Assembly (NCBI RefSeq): GCF_037975245.1
Contig: NC_092581.1
Coordinates: 1,314,501-1,378,500, forward strand
DNA from: Apostichopus japonicus
Lineage: Eukaryota; Echinodermata; Holothuroidea; Aspidochirotida; Stichopodidae
Length of the DNA stretch: 64,000 nt
Direction: 5' to 3'
The notes beneath the pieces are model-generated. The model ran no database searches and was not told the origin of the DNA. It saw only the letters and a program-made list of their open reading frames with translations. The position numbers were made by a program, and so were the translations under genes. The stretch's first letter is position 1, and each line of letters opens with the position of its first letter. This document shows, piece by piece, positions 12,350 through 24,300 of the stretch.

Positions 12350-15300
12350 CTACAAATAAAAAATCAAAGAGGAAGAATTGATGAAAAAGGTAGAACTTTT
12401 TGTTAAGAAGGTGACTTTATCTACTCTAACAATATCACCATTGACTTACCATCTATAATTCTCTGTAGGTAGTCTTGTATCTGCCCTAGAAGTTACCTCT
12501 AATAGTATCACCATTGACTTACCATCTGCAATTCTCTGTAGGTAGTCTTGTATCCTCATTACACTCTTCTTGCCTTCCTTGACTGCCTCGTTCCACACCC
12601 ACCACTTAGATCTCTCTCCGTCCGCTGCTACCCAGTTACTATGTTCCTCTTTGTACCATTCCCTAACACCTGTCACCTCTTTCTGCCAGGCGGCTATCCT
12701 TATGGCCATGATCTGGGCACTATCGTGAAGGGGCAAAGTCCTAAGAAAAAGAAGTAACGATCAACTGTCATATAAAATATCAAGCCGACAGTTTGTAGTT
12801 CTGTGTGGTATCGGTTTGATTATAAAGTGTCTGCAGATGTGGGCAAAGAAAAAAAACCACCGTCCCCCTATTCTCTATCTTTGTGGCTGTAGTTCTGTGT
12901 GGTATCGATTTGATAATAAAGTGTATGCAGATGTGGGCAAAGAAGAAAACCCCACCGTCCCCCGATTCTAGATCTGATTGGCTGTAGTTCTGTGTGGTAT
13001 CAATTTGATTATAAAGTGTATGCAGATGTGGGCAAAGAAGAAAAACCCACCATACCCCCTATTCTAGCTCTGACTGGCAGCTGTTTCCTTCCTCAAGTTA
13101 CTGATGATTACGCTAATACATTTTTGTAGTAAATATCTCCCCACTCTCCCCCCCCCCCATCCCTCCCCTACCTCTACTTAACATGTAACAGGTCCTTTAC
13201 ATTTAGGTACAGTCTATTATCGATGGCAGATAACTCATTCCTCAAATGATGTTTCCTCTTCTTAACTTACCTGAGAGGAGAATGTCGGTCTTTCATTCCC
13301 CGTACCATCAGTTCCCGACTGTCGACCTGAAGTTCCAGGATTACCACTGGAATGATGTTGTACTCGGTTAATAGGTCCACCTGTGTCTTTGTGACAGGGT
13401 ATCCATCCAATATGTACCTTCAGAAAAAAACAAAAATCATAGAAAATAAAATTTAGTTTGGGAAAGTCCTCTCTCCTTACCATACCCCCACTAAGGCTGG
13501 CTCAGGTCCCCACGAGGAATGATAGCTTGAAGAGGGGTGTATGAGGGGTGTTTGAGGGGTGTATGAGGGGTGTATGAGGGGTGTACGAGGGGTGAGGAAC
13601 TGCCTACCACCGGCCTTGCTCTGCAAAGTGGATTATGTGCACATATAAATCCTTAAGTATTATTATTAATATTGTTGTTGTAGTTATGGTTATACCACTA
13701 ATTTGCATTACAAAGAATGATTATGATAACATCTTAATTGTATTCCGGTCGTACTATTAAAACAATAAGTCACTAGATGAGGAAAATAATATCTTTATCA
13801 TATCTACAACACTGAAATGATTTAGAAGATGTTGCCAATTTGGGTGACTTGGTTAGTCGGGACAACAGAGAACCTTGCAAGGGAAGGGCAAATGTAACAA
13901 AACTTATAGATTATGTTTTAATATTGCCATTAGAAATATTAACATAGCGTTATGTGCTTATGGAATAATTTTCATAAAGGGAAAATTTTATTATCAGAAA
14001 GCAAAAAGGAAAATTTTTAAAATTCATTAAAACAGCCAAATAATGTTAGTGAATTTAACTTTTACCCTCTGGTGTTTGCTTTTGAGTCCAGCATGGTCAC
14101 CTCCAAAGCCCTTACTGCTAATTCGTCTGGAATTACAGCGCCTTTCTGCAAATGGGAATTGATCTGATTGGCTAGCTCAGTCTGGGATTGCTGATTCAAA
14201 ACAAAGCGTACTGCTTCTCCAATGGATAACCTCATCATTCCATACTCTGCCACAAAGCGGTTTGCGACTGGGAAAACGAGAGAAACGTAGAGGAAAATAT
14301 TCATGAACCGTTATGAAAATCAATCGTGGTTTCATAACGTATTAAGCAAGTCCGTTGCTGGTGTTAAGGATGCTGGTTCCATTTACTTTTCATATCGGTA
14401 ATATCGCAGACTATAAAATAAAAAGAGTTGTCATGGATACCAATCTACAGTTGAGAAGAGAAGTAATGTATTGCAGTCTACAGGCTCTGTAATATCTTCT
14501 TATAATACATGAAAATATCACAAACATTATTTGTTACGTTCCATTAAACGTCTCTGCCTTGTTTGACCTATTCAGTGTGTAAGATTTCTGTCTACAGAAT
14601 ATCGCTTCTTATGTTGTTTGATATGGGCAAGATGTGCATGTACCTATTTTAATCTCGATAGTTTCCCGAAGGCCCCAATTTACAGAAACATCACTTATAC
14701 TCACGGGTTGTCTTTCCACACTTTGGTGGACCGATAATGGCCATCTTGGTAGGCACCACCGGTTTAGGAGAGGGCTGTCTCAGATACTTCAGAGGATTCA
14801 GCAGAAACGAATCCCTGTCCTCCTGCGTGGACAGGAAGAATACGTTCTGTCGATACTGGACGGGGAACGACGGGAACCCGACGCCCTGCATCGGCTGTAT
14901 GCAGTCCTTGGCCAGGAGTTTGACGGGACACCACCTGCCAAAGCGAGATGGATGTTTGTAACCGATCTGTAACATCTTCTGTGCCACGTGTTCTTTGATG
15001 GGGTAAACTTTCTCGAAGAGGCTCTCCCGGCACTCCACTACTGGCTGTAGCGTCTGCTTCAGAGTGTAGCGGACGATATGAGGCTTCCTACCTCCGTCTA
15101 ACTCCATCCTAGGGATCAAGATCTCCTCCAAGGTTTCCTGAAGAAGAAAAAAAGAGATGGAAGAATTTATCACGTTTCTTAATTAGAAAGTCACAGAGCT
15201 AAAACTTCAAAATGGAATCTGAAAGCCAGCCTAGCTGGGTTATGACAATATCCATCGGTAGATCATCTATCCAATTTATGAAATCAAAGCTGAAAATGCA

Positions 15301-18300
15301 TGCAGGTGAGAGTCCTTCTTCCCCTCGGTCACTCATTTGTTTTCAGACCGATATCCTCGGACCTGCATATCCTTCAAATCTCAACTTTTCTGACTAAAAT
15401 GGATACATTTTTGCTTTTCTTTCCTTACCCATCCAATGGAAGATATGTCTCCACAACAGTGCTGTGTGTGTCATAAATCCAGACATGTGTCATCTCATAT
15501 CAAGAAACTAGCAAGAGCTCACTATCATACATTTCATAAATACCAATACGTTGAACACTGTTTCGAACCATTTTTATTTCTTCCTCCCCCATTAATTTCA
15601 AACTTGATCTTCTGAGTCGAAAAATGTTAGTAGTATTTATAATCTGCCAGCATCTTACCAATGCCCATACTTTTCCATGTACATCATCCTATGTATCTTT
15701 TAATTCGGCCCTACATTTCTTTCCTAATTTCGATTCCTAAACCACAATTCTCCCACCGTCTATTCCTCTCCCCCCCTCCCTTCATCTTCCCCTCCCTTGA
15801 TCTATCCATTGCCCCTCCCTCCCCCACCACTTTCTCTCCTCTTAATTAATCCCTACCTGCACAGATGCTAGTCTATTGGTATCCGCATCGTACATATCTT
15901 TCCTCCCGATTCCTAAAAACAATTCCCCCACTGCTATTCCTCCCCTATACATCTTTCCCTCCCTTGATCTATCCATTGCCCCTCCCCCCCCCCCCACTTT
16001 CTCTCCTTTTAATTTATCCCTACCTGCACAGATGCTAGTCTATTGGTATTTTCATCATACATTTCTTTCTTTTTGATTCCTAAACCACAATTCTCCCACC
16101 TTCCATTATTCCTCCCTCCCCCCTCCCTTCATCTTCCCCTCCCTCGATCTATCCATTGCCCCTCCCCCACCACTTTCTCTCCTTTTAATTCATCCCTACC
16201 TGTACAGAAGCTAGTCTATTGGTATTGTCATCATACATTTCTTTCTTTTTGATTCCTAAACCACAATTCTCCCACCTTCCATTATTCCTCCCTCCCCCCT
16301 CCCTTCATCTTCCCCTCCCTCGATCTATCCATTGCCCCTCCCCCACCACTTTCTCTCCTTTTAATTCATCCCTACCTGTACAGAAGCTAGTCTATTGGTA
16401 TTGTCATCATACATTTCTTTCCTTTTGATTCCTAAACCACAATTCTCCCACCTTCCATTATTCCTCCCCCCTCCCTTCATCTTCCCCTCCCTCGATCTAT
16501 CCATTGCCCCTCCTCCCCCACCACTTTCTCTCCATTTAATTCATCCCTACCTGCACAGATGCTAGTCTATTGGTATCGTCATCATACATTTCTCCTATCT
16601 CATTCCTCAGCCTGTCTTCGGCGTCTTCTTCCATCTCGTCGTCATCTTCTTCCTCCTCTTCCTCCTCCTCAAATTCCTCTGCCAGCAGTGCTTCCACATC
16701 ATCCTCCTCCTCCTCCTCATCTTCATCGTTATCGGACGCATCGGATTCATCGCTGTCTTTCTCGGCAGCTTTTTGGGCCTGTGTTTTAGAAATTGTAAAA
16801 GATGACTTTCGGCAAAACCTTAAACTTGGATATGTGGTAGACCTTATAAAAAAACACTGCTACAAGTCCAGATTGCATTTTCTATACCAAGTTTTAAATT
16901 TTTGAGAAATGACTCTATAAACATATGAGATTCTTCAAAGAAAGTGGCTGGACTACTAAGTCTAACACAACGACGACCACTGGGTCAGGTCATACAACTT
17001 TTATGATCTCTAATAACATGCGTACATAATACATTACAACGGTGATCTGTTGTTTATGTGTCAAGCTAAAAGAACATGTTTCAATTGAGTTTTATTGGGA
17101 TTCATCAAATAATGGATTCCCGTTAACATTTACACCAGCACTGAGGAGCTGATGTCATAATCGAGTTGTATACTTAAAGGAGTATTCTCGAGGGATGTTT
17201 GAGCTTGAAAAATACTTGACACTTTAAGATTGTTTGTTTAGCACTTAATGTATAACAAACTCATGACAACATCCCCTGTAAATCCACTGAAGACATTGAC
17301 GATATCGGATTGATGGTTACAACATCGTGGAATAGTTCAGCATGACAACTTCCTTTGGAAAATTGTAACCTGCAAAATCTGCATACTCGATGCATGACTC
17401 CATGTATAATAGCATGATTGTATAATGAACAAACCCCTCGGCCAAAATGGCTGATCTGTATGACAAATGAAAAGATACTGCGAAAAACTCACCATTTTTT
17501 CGGCCTTCTTCTCGGCCATCTCCTGCTGCAGTTCCAGTCGGCGTTTGTTCATCGCAGCATCTCGTTCCTTTCTCTTCTTCTCCTTCTTCTTCTCTCTCTT
17601 GGCTAACTTCTTGTCTCTCTTCTGTTTCCACTTCTCCATCTTCGGTGGGAGCAAGCGATTGGTGATCTCGCCGTCGTCGACGGCCAGGACGATGGCCGCG
17701 TCGGGAAACAGGCCTTTGTCCGCCATGAACTGAGCTTCTTCTACCGTACGGGGAAATCCTTCCAACACGAAGCCAGTTGTCCTGAGGGTGGGGATTGATG
17801 CAATACCGTGGTCTAAAGATACTTCTATGTACATTTTAAACGACATAGTCAGTTTTAGTTTGGCAAAGACTCAAAGAGGGCAAATGTTGCCACAAGATGC
17901 TCCTCTGAATAATAGGTAACTGCATAATATTTATTTGGGTCTGATATTTAGTGGGTCTGATATTTAGTGGGTCTGATATTTAGTGGGTCTGGAATTTAGT
18001 GGGTCTGATATTAGTGGGTCTGATATTAGTGGGTCTGATATTTAGTGGGTCTGATATTTAGTGGGCCTGATATTTAGTGGGCCTGATAGTTAGTGGGGCT
18101 GATATTCAGTGGGTCTGATTTTAGTGGGTCTGGAATTTAGTGGGTCTGATATTTAGTGGGTCTGATATTTAGTGGGTCTGATATTGCCATCCTGGTATGA
18201 TCACTTTCTAAGCAGAGGTTAACAGGTTAAATCCAATCCATATTTTTAACTATGCAGAGTTTCTAAGCATGTATGAATCAACACAAAGGAGATCCTTTAT

Positions 18301-21300
18301 CAAAGGAGAATTACTGTCAGTTAAAAAATTGAGAAACTTCTCATGTCATAACACCAGCAGAAAGAACTGGGGAGACATGGGCGGGGGTCGGGTACAGCCC
18401 TGGGCAAAAAATAGACCTGGGAATATATGGAGGGAGCCAGGGTGGCGACTTCTCATTTTCATAACATCATTTAGCCAAAAATGAAGAGTACAAGAAGGGT
18501 ACATGGTGAGATAATTTACCTCGAGTACCAAACTGGCATTTTGCACATTTTGCACATCTGTCCAAAGATACCATCAAACACAGATAAGACACAAAATAGT
18601 GCACTCATCCCTCTCCCTACAGTCTCATCTCTGCATAAACCCCTTAAAATCTCTCACTGCTTCCCTCAACATCCCATTTTGGTACATTTCGGACCTCTAC
18701 TATATCTCAGTTGCCATAGAAACCTAACTCATTTTGCTTTGATATTATCAAACAAGCACTCACTTGAATGGTTCCTTGTTCCACCAATCAGAGGCTATTT
18801 TCTCCACTGTCTCCAGGGACAACGCCTCTTCTCCCATCAGGTTTCCTTTAATATTCTCCTCCTCCTCTGTGAGCTCAGCCTCGGGCTCCTCTTCTTCCTC
18901 TGCTTCTTGCTCACCCGTTTCTTCTGGCTTTGACTCCTCTGGACTGGTTTCTTCCACCTTTTCTCCATCTTGAAGGGAAACAGAGAAGGTTGTAGTCACT
19001 GCCAGATTTAGGCATAAGTTAAACAGCCTACAGCTTAGAGCCTCACAATCTGCAGGGGCCTCAGAAATTTCAATTTCAGTTTTTTTTTTTTGGTGGGGGG
19101 GGGGCTTTTAAAATTATGTGCACAGAAAGTGCTAAACTGCGTAGCTGATCTCTGAGGACATAATTCATGATTTCGTTTTTGGGAATGAACATTTTTTTAA
19201 ATTGAAGGCCTATCTGATATAATTTTGGACACAAGTTCATTATTACTTATTTTTTTTATTTAAATGCCTTGCTATTAAACAATTAAAAGGCATACAGGTA
19301 CATGTTTTCAAGTTTTGTGAAACCTTGTCATGTAATGTTTTAATACGGGCTTCCGAGCTTTATATAGCTTAGGGCCTCACCAAGTCTAAATTCAGCACTG
19401 AGAGAGAGTCACGAAAGGTTATAAATTCCTTATAAAGCTAGGATATAAAAAATATGACAGTTCTGATGTCCTAGCCACCTCGTTCTTGGTTTTACACTGA
19501 GACTTTTTACACAGAGAAGAAGTTTCTATTGGTGTGAAGATACTTTCTACACTGTGAATATGTTTGATTACAATTCAGAAAAAAATGAGATTTTATTATA
19601 CATGGTGAAAATATGAAGTGTGAAGATAATTGGTCAAACACTGGGAAGGTTTTGTTCTTTTTGTATTAAATGTAAAGAAATTTTTAAACTTCAGAGATAT
19701 TACATTTTTCATTTTTATTTAAATTGTTAAGCTAAATTTTTTACAAAGACACAAAGCAAATGTTGACTTCATCACGGTACGGTGTACCGGCTGTACAGCT
19801 AACCATTGTGGAACGAAACACAGTTTGCAGATACAAAGGTCAATCCAACTTGGCAGTGTGAGTAACGATGTCACAAAGAAAATGGCCCAAAGTTGAACCC
19901 GTAATATCAGGGAAAGATCCTTGTATCAACATGCTTTGAGACAGACATGCTGATAACACTCTTTATAACTGATAGTTTGAAACAGAGAGGTTTAGGGTTT
20001 GAATATGAATGTGAAACACAGGGTAAGTCCCTTGGCATTTCAATACTGCACCCATAATAGGTCAGATACAGTGGCAGAGCGTCCATACAGTCAGGGGGGA
20101 GTATGCCCCCCCTGACAGCCTTTCAGCTCTTTACCACTTTTTACTTATTCGCGATTATTGACTTTTTTATTGCGCTCTCATCTACCTATTGACATTTGTC
20201 ACATTTTGTTGGCGATGACACCTATTTATTCTTCGTTTATCTGCAAATTAGCAAGGCCCGGAAAGGGTCATTTCCGGCGATCTAGGTAGTATCTTTACTC
20301 AAAAAATTTCCGTACGCTCCGCGCCAACCTGTGGTGGCGCTCCGCTTAGATAGTGTCAAAAGCGCCCCTACAGACCATTCTCGCCCCCCCTGACCAATAC
20401 CCCTAGCTCCGGTCAGTGTCAGATAGTCACCTTTGACCTCTGCATTCTCTTCTTCATTGTCACTATCTGGTTCCTCTTCCTCATCTTCAAACTCTGGGCC
20501 GATCTTCTTCTTGGTTTTTCCGATGATTAATTCCTGAAGTCTCTCCCTGAAGTCGATGTGAAATATTCCCAGCTCTTCGGCTAGATGTCTGCCGTGGAGA
20601 GATTTCCCGGCGCCGCGAGGTCCAAGCATCAATAGTCTCACTGGAGGTGGCTGAAATATTAATGACATTATTTATTTTCATGTATTTTTTTTACAGTAAC
20701 GATACTATCGAGAATATTAATGGACTTGTTGTAAAACCTTCAAAATATATGCAAAATGCAACAGAAATAGAAACACGGACGAATATCTATATTCTTTTAT
20801 ATTTTCTTTATATGACGTTTAGTCACCTTCGGAATACTAAAAGCAGAAACTTTCATACTTATTTTTCAAGTGTTTGCAATAATTGGATATAATGCCGACC
20901 ACACTTGATTTATAAAGCTTGATTTATAAAGTTAGCTTGATATATAAAGTTAGCTTGATATATAAAGTTAGCTTGATATATAAAGTTAGCTTGATTTATA
21001 AAGTTAGCTTGATTTATAAAGTTAGCTTGATATATAAAGTTAGCTTGATTTATAAAGTTAGCTTGATTTATAAAGTTAGCTTGATTTATAAAGTTAGCTT
21101 GATTTATAAAGTTAGCTTGATTTATAAAGTTAGCTTGATATATAAAGTTAGCTTGATTTATAAAGTTAGCTTGATTTATAAAGTTAGCTTGATTTATAAA
21201 GTTAGCTTGATTTATAAAGTTAGCTTGATTTATAAAGTTAGCTTGATTATAAAGTTAGCTTGATTTATAAAGTTAGCTTGATTTATAAAGTTAGCTTGAT

Positions 21301-24300
21301 TTATAAAGTTAGCTTGATTTATAAAGTTAGCTTGATTTATAAAGTTAGCTTGATTTATAAAGTTAGCTTGATTTATCAAGTTAGCTTGATTTATCAAGTT
21401 AGAAAGTTAGCAACCATAGCTTGCTTTATAAAGCTAAAAAACCGGCTAGCTTGACATTCCTTACCTTAAATGGTTTCCCTTTGGCCACATACACATTAGG
21501 ATCAGCCAAAAACTTGTCTTTATTATCTTGGTTCGAAAAGTAGTAAACCCTCTCTCTGTACTTGGAACCAATCTCAGGGTTACCGGGCCAAAGGACAAAA
21601 TTCTCCTTGAATGCGACAGGGCAGAAATGTTTGGTATCTCCAAGCTGTTTCTTCTTATTTTTGGCCACTTCTTCATCCTGAGGAGATAATGTTATAACAT
21701 TTTTGGTTTTAAATTCACAGATTTCATATTTCTTACGGAAAGCTTTAACAAACTACTCTCTTTCGTGGGATTGCAAATCAAACTTTACAGATATGCCATT
21801 GTTTATAGCACAATACATACCGTATTTTATTCATAACATGCACAAATTTACAGGCATGTATCCAGGGTGGGTGTGGAGGTTTCCCCTGCCCCCCCCCTCC
21901 TTTTCAACCCGACCAAAAAAATTAAACAGTTGTTATAGTAACGACCTTGCAAGTAAACCGTATTATATACCTAATTTATAGCCTAAATATGCCTCAGAAT
22001 TTCACATGTAAAACTTAATTTTAGGGGGTGGGGACACATTGACACCCTACATGGTACTCTGTTTCAACAGAGCCATATCACACATTTTCATGGAATCTGT
22101 TCATTTTAACCATACCATCATCACATACAACACAGATGTTATGGCAGCTGTATGAAGGAGTTTTGATCAATTTTTCAATATTTTCATTTGTGGAAACTAA
22201 AATACCCATAACTATATTTTTTAAATATGCTAATAAGGGTTAAATCATAGGTTAAAAAGTTTTTCAGGTGATGAAAATGTTGAGGATACAATCAAAGTCA
22301 TTAATTTATACTTGTTCATTACTGTTCGCTTGGTTTGAAAAGACCTAGAAGATTGTCTCAGTGTGATGAAACTATATTCTTTGAGTAGTTACTCGACAGG
22401 GTTGCAGACTTGTTGACCAAAAAAAAAAAAATTGTATCCTTCATAATATGTGTACAAAGATATGACCAACTGTGGAAGGCAGCATTTTCCATTTTTTCTT
22501 TTGGAGAGGGGGGGGGGGAGGGGGACGGGTGGTGTGGGGAGGAGGAGGTAGGAGAAGAGAGGACAGACTAAACAGACACACTGACAGAATAGATCAATTG
22601 AAGAAAGCTACAGAGGTACAGCAATTCTTAACGGTAACCCACTGATTCATTATGGATGATACCGTATTTTAAAAAATTTATTAATTCTATAAAATACTAT
22701 ATTAACTATACATAATATTCATTTCCATAAATTTGTTTTTAATTTTAATTTTGTAATATTTTTCTTTCCCATTTAACTCACCTCTTCTTCTTCCATTTCA
22801 TCATCTTCATCTGCTTCTGCATCCTCATCCTCCTCGTCCAGGTCCATGCTGGTGTAGTCGGCCGCACGATAGGTGTAGGGCTCTACGGGGAAAAGGGAAA
22901 GAAGAGGAGTACAGCATGATACATGATACACCGGTTTGTGGTTAAAGACAAAAACAGATTGTTTATAGTTTGCACTGTCCTGTCAAAGTTAACCCATCTC
23001 TTAAAATAATGCTGTTTTTTGGGGGGGTCTTTGCTTGTTTTTTTTTTTTTTTTTTTGCTTTGGACGAAATCTAACATCTGTCATTCTTGTCAGAACGAGA
23101 AACACTCTGACCTTAATACTAAAGGTTTCTCTTTAAACAGCAACAATCAATGACCGTGTAACATAGACAAAAGATACAATCCACCCTTAATAAAAGAGTT
23201 CAACAACGATAGCAGCTAATTCAGAGCAATAGAAGGAAATCAACACATAAATGTTTCCCTGCTCATCAAAACTACCCATATCCTTGGTAGCCTACCCTTC
23301 CCCATCTGCCTCCTCTCTGCAATCCACTTTATCCCCCATCCATGACCTCTCCCCTATCCACTACCACTCACCCCCAACGGCCACTTCTGCCTCCCCATAC
23401 TTTCAGTGACCCTCCATCCACGACATCTCCCTTATCCACTACCTCTCCACTCACCCTAAACCACCTCTACCTCACCATCATTTCAGTGACCCTCCATCCC
23501 TTATCCACTACCTCTCCCCTATCCTCTACCACTCACCCCCAACCACCAACCTCTACCTCACCATCATTTCAGTGACCCTCCATCCCTTATCCACTACCTC
23601 TCCCCTATCCACTACCACTCACCCCCAACCACCACCTCTGCCACACCCCCCATATCAGTGACATCTGTGACAAATTTAACATAGAACAACAGAGGACAGA
23701 CAAACGTACGTTCAACTTTATTGTGAGCGATCTTCAAGACGTCATCGATGCTCAGGTCTTCAATCTCCACAGTCAATGGCTCCAGGTTTACCGTTCCTGT
23801 GAGTAGGGCCTGGACCGAGGGCCATTCTCTCTCAAAGTCCATCCTCTGGTCCTTATACTGTTGAGTCTCTGGTCCATCTGGTGGTAAAACGTTCTCGACT
23901 GGGACCTCGCTCTTTTCTGTAGATATGAAGGGAAGGTCCAAAATGTTGCTTGTTTTATAATTTGTTTCCTTTTGTAGGGACTGTTCTATTTCAATACAAC
24001 ACATATTAAGTACAATATCAATATAATAAATCTCAACATTATTCTTAAAGTAGGTTGTAAATGGATCACCTCAAAAATTTGTTAGGAGTTTACAAAATGG
24101 GGGGGGGGGAGCATTGTGAAACTGTAGTTGAGGTTATTGAGTTGACACCAATTACCAAATGTGAAATTAATGCATTTGACCTTTAAACATTCTAAAAACA
24201 AAGGAGAATTATTCTGCACCCCAATTTCAGACAGATTTTCCTTCCAACCCTTGCCCTCTCCTAATGGACCCCTCCCCAACATTTCCTCCATCAATAACCT

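Noticed and set aside
15876-16428. Short repeated plus-strand frames ending in HHTFLSF
   Set aside because: Identical copies arise from the 176-bp tandem repeat; they are antisense to the duplicated exon 24 end.
16570-16905. Ser-rich plus-strand frame, and similar ones near 18764 and 33344
   Set aside because: Antisense shadows of Glu/Asp-rich AK9 exons.
17935-18186. CRISPR-like array
   Set aside because: Head-to-tail minisatellite without unique spacers, in an animal intron.
20919-21454. IYKVSL-repeat protein
   Set aside because: An 18-bp intronic minisatellite inside AK9, antisense to the gene; no start context or homology.
22883-23077. Small minus-strand frame with a Lys run
   Set aside because: Encoded by a poly-T run in an AK9 intron; no supporting homology.
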